Source: Plantibacter sp050587525 | GTDB taxonomy: Bacteria; Actinomycetota; Actinomycetes; Actinomycetales; Microbacteriaceae | Direction of reading: 5' to 3' | NCBI RefSeq assembly: GCF_050587525.1 | Contig: NZ_JBOBFT010000004.1 | Coordinates: 62,001-126,000 of the forward strand | Length of the DNA stretch: 64,000 nucleotides | Shown here: positions 9,388 through 18,221 of the stretch, piece by piece | Position numbering within the stretch: position 1 is the stretch's first letter | How the letters are laid out: each line of letters starts with the position of its first letter | Program-made: the position numbers and the translations under genes | Notes under the pieces: model-generated | The model's database searches: none | Told to the model about the DNA's origin: nothing | What the model saw: the letters and a program-made list of their open reading frames with translations, nothing else

Positions 9388-10076
9388 CGGCGTGCTGCCT
9401 CGTCTTCCTGGATCTGGCGACCCGCCACGAGCGCGGCGAGGTCGGTGAGTCGGCGCCCTTCGAGCGTCGCCCACGTGGTGTGGTGTGGTCCTGGTGGGAT
9501 GTCGATGGCGTGCGGCACGGCGATCGCGATGGTGCCGGCGGCGACCGCGGAGGCGAGACCCGTCGGCGAGTCCTCGATCGCGATGCAGTCGGCGGGGTCG
9601 ACGCCGAGGAGTTCCGCCGCGCGCAGATAGGGCGCAGCGTGCGGTTTCGGCTGGTCGACCTCGTCGCCCGGCACGATGACGTCGAACGCGTCGAATGGGA
9701 TGCCGCCGATGATGTCCTCCGCCATGGAGCGGATCGACATCGTGACGAGGGCGGTCTTCACGCCGGCGTCCTTGAGTTCGCGGAGGAGCTCCTGGGCGCC
9801 CGGGCGGAACGGCACGCCCTGCTCCTCGATGGTCTGACGGACGCGGCCGGTCAGGTGGGCGACGATGGCGTCGGCGTCGAGCGCGACGCCGCGGCCCTGC
9901 AGCACGGCTGCGGCGTCCCAGAGGCCGAAGCCGACGAGCGTCATGCAGTCCTCGTGCGTCCACACGCCCCCGTGGGATTCCACGAGGTCGGTCTCCGCTT
10001 TCATCCAGTACGGCTCGGTATCGACGACGGTGCCGTCCATGTCCCAGAGGACGGCGGCGGGCAGGAGACTGGTCAC
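9384..10076 (-). CDS. HAD-superfamily phosphatase, beta-phosphoglucomutase-like
   Basis: Soluble hydrolase of 230 residues. HAD motif I is WDMDGTVVDTEP (about residue 11), motif II is in VTMS, motif III involves KPHAAPYL and motif IV is IEDSPTG. The cap sits between motifs I and II, as in the DUF4743-free GPP/PGM-like group; the substrate cannot be told from sequence. It is the first gene of a probable two-gene unit with trmI and is divergent from the PAC2 gene across 81 bases that should hold both promoters. Confidence 0.88.
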   Translation of the reverse strand: MTSLLPAAVLWDMDGTVVDTEPYWMKAETDLVESHGGVWTHEDCMTLVGFGLWDAAAVLQGRGVALDADAIVAHLTGRVRQTIEEQGVPFRPGAQELLRELKDAGVKTALVTMSIRSMAEDIIGGIPFDAFDVIVPGDEVDQPKPHAAPYLRAAELLGVDPADCIAIEDSPTGLASAVAAGTIAIAVPHAIDIPPGPHHTTWATLEGRRLTDLAALVAGRQIQEDEAARR

Positions 10077-10157
10077 GGGTTCTCATGCTACCGGGTCGTG
10101 GAGCGCCTATTCTGGGAGGACGGCTCGGGGAAGTCCCCTGCGTCGAGGAAGTGAAAC

Positions 10158-11078
10158 GTGAGCGATGCGTCGAAGGGACCGCTCGGCGGTCGCCTGCTCG
10201 TGGTGGCCTTCGAGGGCTGGAACGACGCCGGCGAAGCCGCGAGTGGTGCCGTCCGGGTGTTGCAGCAGTCCTTGGATCTGCAGCCGATCCTCGAGATCGA
10301 CCCGGAGCCGTACTACGACTACCAGTTCAATCGGCCGACGATCGGGACAGACGACGAAGGCAAGCGACGCCTGGTCTGGCCGGGCACGACGATCTTCGGG
10401 CCGTCCTCCGACGAGGAGGCCAAGCCCGCGACTCCGCTCGCCGACGACGCCGACCTGCACGTGAGCGCCGATGGCGGCTCCAATGTCTACGTTTTGCTGG
10501 GCGCGGAGCCCTCACGCGGGTGGAAGGCGTTCGTGGATGAGGTGCTCGCCGTCATCGAGGAGCAGGGCATCACGACCATGGTCATGCTCGGAGCGATGCT
10601 CGCCGACGTCCCGCACACGAGGCCCATCTCCGTCTTCGCGTCGAGCGAGGACGCAGCGCTCCGCACCACGTTCCAACTGGAGCGGAGCACCTACGAGGGG
10701 CCCGTCGGCATCCTGAGCGTTCTCGCGGAGGCCGCGGAGGGCAAGGGTGTCCCGTCGCTCTCCGTCTGGGCATCCGTTCCGCACTATGTGCACAGCGCTC
10801 CCTCCCCGAAGGCCGTCCTTGCGCTCATCGACAAGCTCGAGGAACTCATCGATGTCGTGATCCCTCGCGGTCAACTGGTCGAGGAGTCGGGCGAGTGGCA
10901 GTCGGGCATCGACACGCTCGCGGCCGATGATGAGGACATGGCGGCGTACATCCGGCAGCTGGAGCAGGCTCGTGACACGGTCGAGTCCCCCGAGGCGAGC
11001 GGTGAAGCCATCGCCAAGGAGTTCGAGCGCTATCTCCGGCGTGACGACAAGCCGGACGACTTCCGACGCAAGGACTGA
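10158..11078 (+). CDS. PAC2 family protein
   Basis: 306-residue soluble protein of the PAC2 (proteasome assembly chaperone 2) family, common in actinobacteria and of unknown function. Family features seen are VVAFEGWNDAGEAAS near the N terminus, LLGAEPSRGW, and GAMLADVPHTRP in the middle. The C-terminal 60 residues are acidic and helical. Start is GTG 10158 with GAGGAAG eight bases upstream. It is convergent with mshC, from which it is separated by a long hairpin. Confidence 0.9.
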   Translation: MSDASKGPLGGRLLVVAFEGWNDAGEAASGAVRVLQQSLDLQPILEIDPEPYYDYQFNRPTIGTDDEGKRRLVWPGTTIFGPSSDEEAKPATPLADDADLHVSADGGSNVYVLLGAEPSRGWKAFVDEVLAVIEEQGITTMVMLGAMLADVPHTRPISVFASSEDAALRTTFQLERSTYEGPVGILSVLAEAAEGKGVPSLSVWASVPHYVHSAPSPKAVLALIDKLEELIDVVIPRGQLVEESGEWQSGIDTLAADDEDMAAYIRQLEQARDTVESPEASGEAIAKEFERYLRRDDKPDDFRRKD

Positions 11079-11126
11079 GCTTCCCGCTCCGGCCTCCCCC
11101 GCTGGCCTCCCGCGCCCAGTCGCATC

Positions 11127-11189
11127 CGCCGAGGTGAGGCTTCCGGTTGTTCAGCGCGCGTCTGAACGACCGGAAGCCTCACCTCGGCG
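11127..11189. terminator. Long perfect-type hairpin between convergent genes
   Basis: Two 27-base arms (11127-11153 and 11163-11189) pair with a single mismatch around a 9-base loop. Position between the PAC2 gene (plus) and mshC (minus) suits a two-way terminator. There is no T-run on either side, and the arms are unusually long, so a mobile palindromic repeat is an alternative reading. Confidence 0.7.
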
Positions 11190-11224
11190 TGTTGGGGCGA
11201 GTCCTGGGTGCGGGGAAGAGCGCT

Positions 11225-12517
11225 TCAGGCGAGGCGGATGCCGAGGAGCGCGTCGGTGAGCGTCCGGACGAGCGCAGGGTCGTCGACGCCCGTGAGCGCA
11301 GCGGCGTCCAGGAGCGCGAGCACCGACGGCGTGTCGAGGTCGTCGGCGAGACGGGCGCGGACCTCGGCCAGCAGATCTGCGGCGGTCACGGCAGCAACCG
11401 CAACGGATGAATCATCCGATTCGTTTCGGGGCGCCTCGGCATCGCTCTCAGCACCGCCGAAAGCGGCCGTCCAGGCGGCGAGACGACCCGCCGCCTCGGC
11501 GAGACGCCCGTCGTGCCACTCCCAGTTCGAGCGATAGTGGTTCGCGAGAATCGACAACCGGATGACCCGTGGGTCGACACCGGACTCGACGAGCCGCGAC
11601 ACGAGCACGAGGTTCCCGAGCGACTTCGACATCTTCTCGCCCTCGTAGGCGACCATGCCCGCGTGGCTGAAGACCTTCGCGAGCGGGCGTCCGGACAGCG
11701 CTGCGGCGTGGCCGGCGCTCATGTCGTGGTGCGGGAAGACGAGGTCGGCTCCCCCGCCCTGCACGGTGAAGTCGGAACCGAGGTGCTGGAGCGCGATGAC
11801 CGAGCACTCGATGTGCCAGCCGGGGCGCCCCTCGCCGACGACGGACGGCCAGCTGGGTTCGCCCTCACGTGCCGCCCGCCAGAGGAGCGGGTCCATAGAA
11901 TCGCGCTTGCCCGGGCGGTCGGGGTCTCCCCCGCGTTCAGCGAAGAACGCGGCCATCGTCGCGTCGTCGAGGTTGCTCTCGGCTCCGAGGTGCCACACGT
12001 CGCTCGCGGCGGCGCGGACGTCGAAGTAGAGGTCCTCGCCGACCGAGCTGTCCGGGGTGTCGACGGGATACGCGAGTCCGCGCTCCCGCAGGATCGCGAC
12101 GGCTTCCGCGATCGGTTCGATGACCTCGGTCACCGCGACGTAGTCCTCCGGCGGCAGGATCCGCAGGTGCTCCATGTCGCTGCGGAAGAGCGCGACCTGG
12201 CTTGCGGCGAGCTCGCGCCAGTCGACCCCGGTCGCGTCCGCGCGTTCGAGCAGCGGATCGTCGACGTCCGTCACGTTCTGCGCGTAGTGCACCTCGTAGC
12301 CGGCGTCCAGCCACACGCGCTGCAGGGTGTCGTAGGCGAGGTAGCTCGACGCGTGGCCGAGGTGGGTCGCGTCGTACGGGGTGATGCCGCACACGTACAG
12401 ACGTGCCGTGTGTTCGGCGGAAGCCTCGACGAGCGTGCCGTCGGCGGTACACCAGATGCGAGGGGTCGAGCCGCTTCCCGGGAGAGCCGGGACCTCAGGA
12501 CGGTTCCATGAATCCAC
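11225..12517 (-). CDS. mshC: Mycothiol synthesis ligase MshC
   Basis: ATP-dependent cysteine:glucosaminyl-inositol ligase, the third committed step of mycothiol synthesis; 430 residues. It is a class I CysRS relative: YVCGITPYDATHLGHA carries the zinc Cys and HIGH-like motif, WHIECS carries further zinc ligands, and EGEKMSKSLGN is the KMSKS loop. The start is GTG 12517 with an AGGGG site; it lies eight bases after the uppP stop. Mycothiol is found only in actinobacteria, so this gene supports the taxonomic call. Confidence 0.93.
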   Translation of the reverse strand: MDSWNRPEVPALPGSGSTPRIWCTADGTLVEASAEHTARLYVCGITPYDATHLGHASSYLAYDTLQRVWLDAGYEVHYAQNVTDVDDPLLERADATGVDWRELAASQVALFRSDMEHLRILPPEDYVAVTEVIEPIAEAVAILRERGLAYPVDTPDSSVGEDLYFDVRAAASDVWHLGAESNLDDATMAAFFAERGGDPDRPGKRDSMDPLLWRAAREGEPSWPSVVGEGRPGWHIECSVIALQHLGSDFTVQGGGADLVFPHHDMSAGHAAALSGRPLAKVFSHAGMVAYEGEKMSKSLGNLVLVSRLVESGVDPRVIRLSILANHYRSNWEWHDGRLAEAAGRLAAWTAAFGGAESDAEAPRNESDDSSVAVAAVTAADLLAEVRARLADDLDTPSVLALLDAAALTGVDDPALVRTLTDALLGIRLA

Positions 12518-12525
12518 GCCGACCC

Positions 12526-13350
12526 CTACGCGTTGATCACGCCGGTGGCGAGCAGCACGATGAGCACGAGGCCGAGCGCGATGCGGTAGATCACGAACGG
12601 CAGGAAGCTGCGCTTCGAGATGTAGCTCATGAAGAACGCGATGACGGCGAGGCCGACGACGAAGGCGATGACGGTCGCGAGGAGCGTCTCGAGCGGCCCG
12701 TACACCGACGGTTCGCCGATGCTCTTGTACACCTGGTAGAAACCGCTGCCGAAGACGGCGGGGATGGCCAACAGGAAGGCGTAGCGCGCGGCTGCACGAC
12801 GTTCGTAGCCCATGAAGAGCCCTGCCGTGATGGTGCCGCCCGAACGGGAGACGCCGGGGATGAGGGCGAGCGCCTGCGCGAAACCGAAGACGGCGCCCTG
12901 CGGGTAGGTCAGGTTCTTGAGACGACGCTTCTTGGCGCCCACGGCATCCGCGATCCCGAGCAGGATGCCGAAGACGATGAGCATCACGGCCACGATCCAG
13001 AGTGAACGGAACGTCGTCTCGATCTCGTCCTGGAAGAGGAGCCCGAGGATCACGATCGGGAGGCTGCCGATGATGATGAGCCACCCCATGCGCGCGTCGG
13101 GGTCGTTGCGCGGGATCTTCCCGACGAGGGACTTGGCCCAGGACGAGACGATTCGAACGATGTCGCGCCAGAAGAAGACGACGACCGCAGCTTCGGTACC
13201 GATCTGCGTGATCGCCGTGAATGCTGCACCGGGGTCTTTCGCGCCCGGGAGGAACTCACCCAGGATGCGGAGGTGTGCACTCGAGGAGATGGGCAGGAAC
13301 TCGGTGAGTCCTTGCACGAAGCCCAGGATGATGGCGTTGAGGACGTCCAT
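12526..13350 (-). CDS. uppP: Undecaprenyl-diphosphatase (BacA/UppP type)
   Basis: Integral membrane enzyme that recycles undecaprenyl pyrophosphate for cell wall synthesis; 274 residues. Active-site motifs are QGLTEFLPISSSAH (residues about 14-27) and PGVSRSGGT. About eight hydrophobic segments are visible. It lies directly upstream of mshC on the same strand (eight-base gap), so the two are likely co-transcribed. Ribosome site GAAAGG precedes ATG 13350. Confidence 0.95.
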   Translation of the reverse strand: MDVLNAIILGFVQGLTEFLPISSSAHLRILGEFLPGAKDPGAAFTAITQIGTEAAVVVFFWRDIVRIVSSWAKSLVGKIPRNDPDARMGWLIIIGSLPIVILGLLFQDEIETTFRSLWIVAVMLIVFGILLGIADAVGAKKRRLKNLTYPQGAVFGFAQALALIPGVSRSGGTITAGLFMGYERRAAARYAFLLAIPAVFGSGFYQVYKSIGEPSVYGPLETLLATVIAFVVGLAVIAFFMSYISKRSFLPFVIYRIALGLVLIVLLATGVINA

Positions 13351-13433
13351 GCGCGCCTTTCTTCGGCCGGGTCAGGCATTCATTGGCCGAGCGGCTTGCG
13401 GTTGGTGGTCAGTCGTTGGGAAAGCTCAGCGCA

Positions 13434-14759
13434 TCAGTAGCTGAGGAGCAGCTCCGTGAGGACCTGCCTGCCAAACACTAGCGCGTCGAGGGGAACTCGC
13501 TCGTCGACACCATGGAACATCGCAGGGAAATCCAGTTCTTCCGGCAGTTTGAGCGGTGCGAAGCCGTATCCCTTGATGCCGAGGGTGGAGAGGGCCTTGT
13601 TGTCGGTGCCGCCCGAGAGCATGTACGGGAGCACCGGCGCTCCGGGGTCGTGCTTGCCGAGCGTGTCGATCACCGCGTCGACGAGCGGGCCGGAGAACGG
13701 CGTCTCCAGGCCGATGTCGCGGTGCATGACCACGATTTCGATGTCGGGCCCCACGATCTCCGCGACGCGCGCGAGCACCGCGTCCTCCTCGCCGGGCAGG
13801 GTCCTGATGTCGATGAGGGCTTCGGCCGTGTCCGGGATCACGTTGTGCTTGTAACCGGCCTGCAGGAGCGTCGGGTTGCTCGTCGTGCGGAGCGATGCCT
13901 GGATGAATCCGGCCGCCGTCCCCGTCGCGATGGCGAGCTCGTCCGGACCGACCTGCTGCGGGTCGGCGCCGAGGATGCGGGAGATCTCGCCGAGGAGCTG
14001 TTCCGTCGTCCCGGTGAGCCGGATGGGCCAGTCGGTGCGGCCGATCGCGGCGACGGCCTCCGCGAGCTTCGTGACGGCGTTGTCGCTCACGTAGCGGGAG
14101 CCGTGGGCCGCGCGGCCCTTCGCGACGAGCTTGATCCACACGAGCGCCTTCTCGGCGGTCTGGAGGAGGTAGGCGCGCTGCCCGCCGAAGGTGATCGAGT
14201 ACCCGCCGACCTCGCTGATCGCTTCGGTCGCGCCGGCGAAGAGTTCCGGGTGGTGTTCGACGAGGTGGTGCGAGCCGAAGACGCCGCCGTTCTCCTCGTC
14301 GGAGAACATGGCCACGACGAGATCCCGCTCCGGCTGCTGCCCGGACCCGAGGATGTGCTTGAGAGAGGCGAGGATCATCGCGTCCATGTTCTTCATGTCG
14401 ACGGCGCCCCTCCCCCACAGGAGACCGTCGGAGATGACGCCGCCGAAGGGGTCGACGCTCCAGTTGGTCGGATCCGCTGGAACGACGTCGAGGTGGCCGT
14501 GGACGACGAGCGCCGGCTTCTCGGGGTTGCGACCGGGGACGCGGGCGACCACGCTCGTGCGTCGAGGAGCGGCGTCGTAGAGCGCCGGGCTCAGACCGAT
14601 CTCGCTCAGATAGGACTCGACGTACTCCGCCGCCTCCGTCTCCCCCACGGCCTTCCCGTTGCCGTAGTTCGTCGTGTCGATCCTGATCAGGTCACGCGCG
14701 ATGCGAGCGGTCTCGTCGAGTTCGGTGTCGGCCGGCTGCGTTCCGTGTCCTGAGGTCAT
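13434..14759 (-). CDS. M20 family zinc hydrolase (DapE/ArgE-like)
   Basis: 441-residue metallo-hydrolase. Metal-site motifs are HGHLDVVP (about residue 85), GRGAVDMKN and SDEENGG with the catalytic Glu. The inserted dimerisation domain lies between about residues 195 and 330. The exact substrate is unclear: M20 members cut acetylated amino acids, succinyl-diaminopimelate or dipeptides. Mycobacteria carry a related gene (dapE2) in the same neighbourhood as uppP and mshC. The ATG at 14759 has only a weak ribosome site. Confidence 0.85.
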   Translation of the reverse strand: MTSGHGTQPADTELDETARIARDLIRIDTTNYGNGKAVGETEAAEYVESYLSEIGLSPALYDAAPRRTSVVARVPGRNPEKPALVVHGHLDVVPADPTNWSVDPFGGVISDGLLWGRGAVDMKNMDAMILASLKHILGSGQQPERDLVVAMFSDEENGGVFGSHHLVEHHPELFAGATEAISEVGGYSITFGGQRAYLLQTAEKALVWIKLVAKGRAAHGSRYVSDNAVTKLAEAVAAIGRTDWPIRLTGTTEQLLGEISRILGADPQQVGPDELAIATGTAAGFIQASLRTTSNPTLLQAGYKHNVIPDTAEALIDIRTLPGEEDAVLARVAEIVGPDIEIVVMHRDIGLETPFSGPLVDAVIDTLGKHDPGAPVLPYMLSGGTDNKALSTLGIKGYGFAPLKLPEELDFPAMFHGVDERVPLDALVFGRQVLTELLLSY

Positions 14760-14872
14760 GCTGCAACGCTACCCGTCGCCACCGCGGTGAACCACATGTG
14801 CACAACGTGCGTCGAAATCCGTGATAGTGTTTCTTCTCGTGCCCGACGGAAGTCGGGAACATCACAACACAG

Positions 14873-14956
14873 GCGCGGGTGGCGGAAATGGCAGACGCGC
14901 TAGCTTGAGGTGCTAGTGCCCTAACGGGCGTGGGGGTTCAAGTCCCCCTTCGCGCA
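14873..14956 (+). tRNA. tRNA-Leu(GAG)
   Basis: 84-nucleotide tRNA without an encoded CCA. Acceptor stem GCGCGGG pairs with TTCGCGC using two G-U pairs, discriminator A at 14956. The anticodon stem CTAGC/GCTAG encloses TTGAGGT, giving anticodon GAG, which reads CUC and CUU. A long variable arm (GCCC TAAC GGGC) marks it as class II leucine tRNA, and the T arm is GGGGG TTCAAGT CCCCC. The 113 bases upstream are shared with the divergent M20 gene. Confidence 0.96.
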
Positions 14957-14974
14957 CACCGTGTTGAGACGGCG

Positions 14975-15011
14975 AACGGCCGGAGCTTTCGAGCTCCGGC
15001 CGTTCTTGTTT
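14975..15011 (+). terminator. Intrinsic terminator after tRNA-Leu
   Basis: A 13-base perfect stem (14975-14987 with 14992-15004) closed by a TTCG tetraloop is followed by CTTGTTTG, a short U-rich run. It starts 19 bases after the tRNA and is the most canonical terminator in the window. Confidence 0.9.
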
Positions 15012-15061
15012 GTCCGGAGAGGATTCGGGGTTTCCCGGAAGCGATTCGGAACACGACGACG

Positions 15062-15103
15062 AAGGCGCATGGAAAACTTTCTGAGAAAGTTTCCATGCGC
15101 CTT
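15062..15103. terminator. Second hairpin between tRNA-Leu and helicase gene
   Basis: Arms 15062-15081 and 15085-15103 pair over 19 positions with one bulged A and a TGA loop. It could end transcription of the minus-strand helicase gene (stop at 15260), but it lies 157 bases beyond that stop and lacks a U-run. I see no coding feature in the rest of the 14957-15259 gap. Confidence 0.6.
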
Positions 15104-15259
15104 TCGGCATATACGCCGATGCCCGCGACACCGTCGACCCCTGCGACACGCCCGGCCTGCACGCCCTCGCGAAGAAACTTCGAGAAATCTTCGGGCCGGC
15201 GACCTCAGCGCGGCGCGCTTCGATCGCTCGCCCGGGAGCGACCGCTGGGCCTTAAAGGA

Positions 15260-17077
15260 CTAGTGGCCGTGCCCCAGCCGCCGCCTCAGCAGCTCGATCC
15301 GCGACTGCAACTGCGTCACGCTCGCCTGCGGCACCGCTGGGCCGCCACAGACCCGCCGGAGCTCCGCATGGATGATCCCGTGCGGCTCCTTCGTGTGCTT
15401 CGCATAGAGACCGACGAGACTGTTCAGGAGACTGCGCTGTTCCTTGAGCGTCCGGTAGAGCGGTGCGGGAATGTCCGCATCGCCGCCGGGGGACGCCGCG
15501 TTCGGGTCGACGAAGGCGCCGCGCTTGGCCTGCCGGGACTGCCGCTGCACGAGGAGCTCATGCACCTGCTCGGGTTCCAGGAGACCGGGGAAGCCGATGA
15601 AGTCGAACTCCTCCTCGGTTCCGGGCTGCGCGAGCTCGCCGAACTCGGCGCCGTCGAAGACCACCCGGTCGAAGTGGGCGTTCGAGGAGACCGCCTGCCA
15701 CTCGAACTCGTCGAGCAGGGAGTCCGATGCCTTGTCCTCACGCTCCGCCGCCGCCGACATCGCGTCCTCAGGGTTGAAGAGGTCGCCTTCCGCATCCGGG
15801 TCGCTCGGTCGGTCGAGCGCGTGGTCGCGTTCGAGTTCCAGTTTCTCGGCGAGGGCCATGAGGCTCGGGACGTTCGGCAGGAAGATGCTCGCGATCTCAC
15901 CGCGGCGCCTGGCGCGCACGAAGCGGCCGACGGCCTGGGCGAAGAAGAGGGGGGTCGATGCGGACGTCGCGTACACGCCGACGGCGAGGCGGGGGACGTC
16001 GACACCCTCCGACACCATCCTGACCGCGACCATCCACCGTTTGGTGTTCGCGGAGAAGTCCGCGATGCGATCGCTCGCCTCCTTCTCGTCGGACAGGACG
16101 ATCGTGGGCGCCTCTCCCGTGATCTCGTGCAGGATCGCCGCGTAGGCCCGCGCGGTCGTCTGATCGGTCGCGATGACGAGCCCGCCTGCGTCCGGCACGC
16201 CGTGCCGCACTTCGGACAGACGGAGGTCCGCGGACTTCAGGACGGCCGGGATCCAGTCGCCCTGCGGATCGAGAGCTGTGCGCCACGCCGCGGAGGTGAT
16301 GTCCTTCGTGTTGCCCTCACCGAGCCGCGCCTCCATCTCCTCACCGGCTTTCGTGCGCCAGCGCATGTGCCCGGCGTAGACCATGAAGAGGACGGGCCGC
16401 ACGACGCCGTCGGCGAGGGCGCGACCGTAGCCGTAGTTGTAATCGGTGACGGAGGTCCGGATGCCCTGGTGGTCCGGCTGGTAGACGACGAACGGGATGG
16501 GGGCCGTGTCGGAGCGGAACGGGGTCCCCGTGAGCGACAGCCGTCTGGTCGCGCGCGAGAAGGCCTCATGGATGCCGTCACCCCAGCTGAGCGCATCGCC
16601 ACCGTGGTGGACCTCGTCGAGGATCACGAGCGTGCGGCCAGCCTCGGTCACGCGTCGATGCACTGGCGGGTTCGCGGCGACCTGCGCGTAGGTGACGGCG
16701 ACACCGTGGAAGTGCCGACCGAAGACGCTGTCGCGGTTCGCGAAGTTCGGGTCGAGTCGGATGCCCGCACGGTGCGCGGCCTCGGCCCACTGCCGCTTGA
16801 GGTGGTCCGTCGGTGCGACGACCGTGATGCGGTCGATCGTGCCGCGATGGAGCAGTTCAGACGCGAGACGGAGCGCGAAGGTCGTCTTGCCGGCGCCCGG
16901 GGTCGCGGCCGCGAGGAAGTCCCTGGGTTCGGTTGAGAAGTAGGCCTCGAGGGCCTCGGCCTGCCAGGCACGCAGCTTGCTCGCGGTACCCCACGCAGCG
17001 CGTTCGGGGAAGGCCGGCGAGAGGTGTTCGGCTGCGGAGGTGCCCAGGTTCGAGTTCGATACAGATTCCGCGTTCAC
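15260..17077 (-). CDS. DEAD/DEAH-box superfamily 2 helicase
   Basis: 605-residue nucleic-acid-dependent ATPase. Motifs in order: Q-like region LRAWQAEALEAY, Walker A ATPGAGKTTF (about residue 58), motif II LDEVHHGGD, motif III TGTPFRSD and motif VI QAVGRFVRARRRGE. The C-terminal 150 residues are acidic, then basic, with no domain I can name. The layout resembles restriction-type or RadD/SSL2-like helicases; the substrate is unknown. It stands alone, divergent from the GDSL hydrolase across 166 bases. Confidence 0.88.
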   Translation of the reverse strand: MNAESVSNSNLGTSAAEHLSPAFPERAAWGTASKLRAWQAEALEAYFSTEPRDFLAAATPGAGKTTFALRLASELLHRGTIDRITVVAPTDHLKRQWAEAAHRAGIRLDPNFANRDSVFGRHFHGVAVTYAQVAANPPVHRRVTEAGRTLVILDEVHHGGDALSWGDGIHEAFSRATRRLSLTGTPFRSDTAPIPFVVYQPDHQGIRTSVTDYNYGYGRALADGVVRPVLFMVYAGHMRWRTKAGEEMEARLGEGNTKDITSAAWRTALDPQGDWIPAVLKSADLRLSEVRHGVPDAGGLVIATDQTTARAYAAILHEITGEAPTIVLSDEKEASDRIADFSANTKRWMVAVRMVSEGVDVPRLAVGVYATSASTPLFFAQAVGRFVRARRRGEIASIFLPNVPSLMALAEKLELERDHALDRPSDPDAEGDLFNPEDAMSAAAEREDKASDSLLDEFEWQAVSSNAHFDRVVFDGAEFGELAQPGTEEEFDFIGFPGLLEPEQVHELLVQRQSRQAKRGAFVDPNAASPGGDADIPAPLYRTLKEQRSLLNSLVGLYAKHTKEPHGIIHAELRRVCGGPAVPQASVTQLQSRIELLRRRLGHGH

Positions 17078-17243
17078 TGGACACCAATCTACCGGACTCC
17101 CACCGACACGACATCCTCGACGGCGCCCTCAGGCGACTCCACATCGGGCGTGGCGTACGCTGGCGATGGCGACGCGCCCTCCCGGGACGGCCACGATGGT
17201 CGACCGGTCCAGGACGTCTGCTCGCACTGAGAGGAGACACTGC

Positions 17244-18044
17244 ATGGCTGAACGATTGCACCCCTGGTCCCGGTACGTCGCGATCGGCGACTCGTTCACG
17301 GAGGGCATCGGTGACCCGGAACCGGACGTGCCGGGCGGGCACCGCGGTTGGGCCGATCGAGTCGCCGAAGTCCTCGATTCCACCACGACCGATTTCGCGT
17401 ACGCCAACCTCGCGGTCCGGGGCAAGCTCATGCAGCAGATCTTCGACGACCAGGTGGAACCGGCACTCGAACTCCGTCCGGACCTCATCACGATCTCGGC
17501 GGGGGGCAACGACGTCATCCGCCCGGGGACGGACCCGGACGACATCGCGAGCCGGTTCGAACAGGCGATCGTGCGGCTCCGCAGCGACGGCGCGACGGTC
17601 GTCCTGTTCACGGGCGTTGACGTCGGCTTCTCCCCCGTGTTCCGCAGCATCCGCGGCAAGGTCGCCATCTACAACGAGAACCTCAGGGCCATCGCCCAGC
17701 GTCACGACTGCATCGTCGCCGACCAGTGGTCACTCGCGGCGATCCAGGATCCGCGCATGTTCGCACCGGACCGACTCCACCTCAACGCCCTCGGGCACCA
17801 CGAGGTCGCTCGACTGGTGCTCGCGGCGTTGAACGTCGAGAACGACCTCAAGCCGCTCCAACCGGAGCCGCTGCCGAGCGCCCGCTGGCGCGAGGCGCGC
17901 ACCGAGGACCTCGTGTGGGCGCGTGAGTACTTCGTACCGTGGGTGCTGCGGCGGATCAGGCACCAGTCGTCGGGCGATTTCATCACGGCGAAGCGTCCGA
18001 CCGCCGGGCCCCTTCGTTCGGCGCGGTCGGACGAGCTCGACTAG
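17244..18044 (+). CDS. SGNH/GDSL family hydrolase
   Basis: 266-residue esterase/lipase-fold protein. Block I is IGDSFTEGIGD (nucleophile Ser about residue 14), block III is SAGGNDV and block V is DRLHLNALGHH with the Asp-His pair. No signal peptide is visible, so it is probably cytoplasmic. Start is ATG 17244 with GAGAGGAGA upstream; the frame is open further back, but that region is the start of the divergent helicase. Substrate unknown. Confidence 0.9.
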   Translation: MAERLHPWSRYVAIGDSFTEGIGDPEPDVPGGHRGWADRVAEVLDSTTTDFAYANLAVRGKLMQQIFDDQVEPALELRPDLITISAGGNDVIRPGTDPDDIASRFEQAIVRLRSDGATVVLFTGVDVGFSPVFRSIRGKVAIYNENLRAIAQRHDCIVADQWSLAAIQDPRMFAPDRLHLNALGHHEVARLVLAALNVENDLKPLQPEPLPSARWREARTEDLVWAREYFVPWVLRRIRHQSSGDFITAKRPTAGPLRSARSDELD

Positions 18045-18083
18045 CGAGCTCTGTCCTCCTGTCCCGGTCACCGGGCAGGTGAC

Positions 18084-18188
18084 CCCACCCTTCGACAGGC
18101 TCAGGGACCGGACTCTCGGTCACTGGGCGTGAGAACCCACCCTTCGACAGGCTCAGGACCGGACTCCCGGTCACTGAGCCTGTCGAAG
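18084..18188. repeat. REP-like palindromic repeat, two direct copies plus inverted half
   Basis: A 41-base unit beginning CCCACCCTTCGACAGGCTCAG occurs at 18084-18124 and, with small changes, at 18136-18176. The second copy runs into an inverted half: 18142-18156 pairs perfectly with 18174-18188, and an inner GACCGG/CCGGTC pair extends the hairpin. Such CTTCGACAGGCTCAG elements are familiar intergenic repeats of actinobacteria. It lies between convergent genes and may also stop transcription. Confidence 0.85.
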
Positions 18189-18221
18189 TGTCGAGGCCCA
18201 GCGACCCGGCCTCCCGGCCCG

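Noticed and set aside
18045..18221. Peptides such as PVLSLSKG and PEPVEG in open frames
   Set aside because: They are translations of the palindromic repeat, not a protein.
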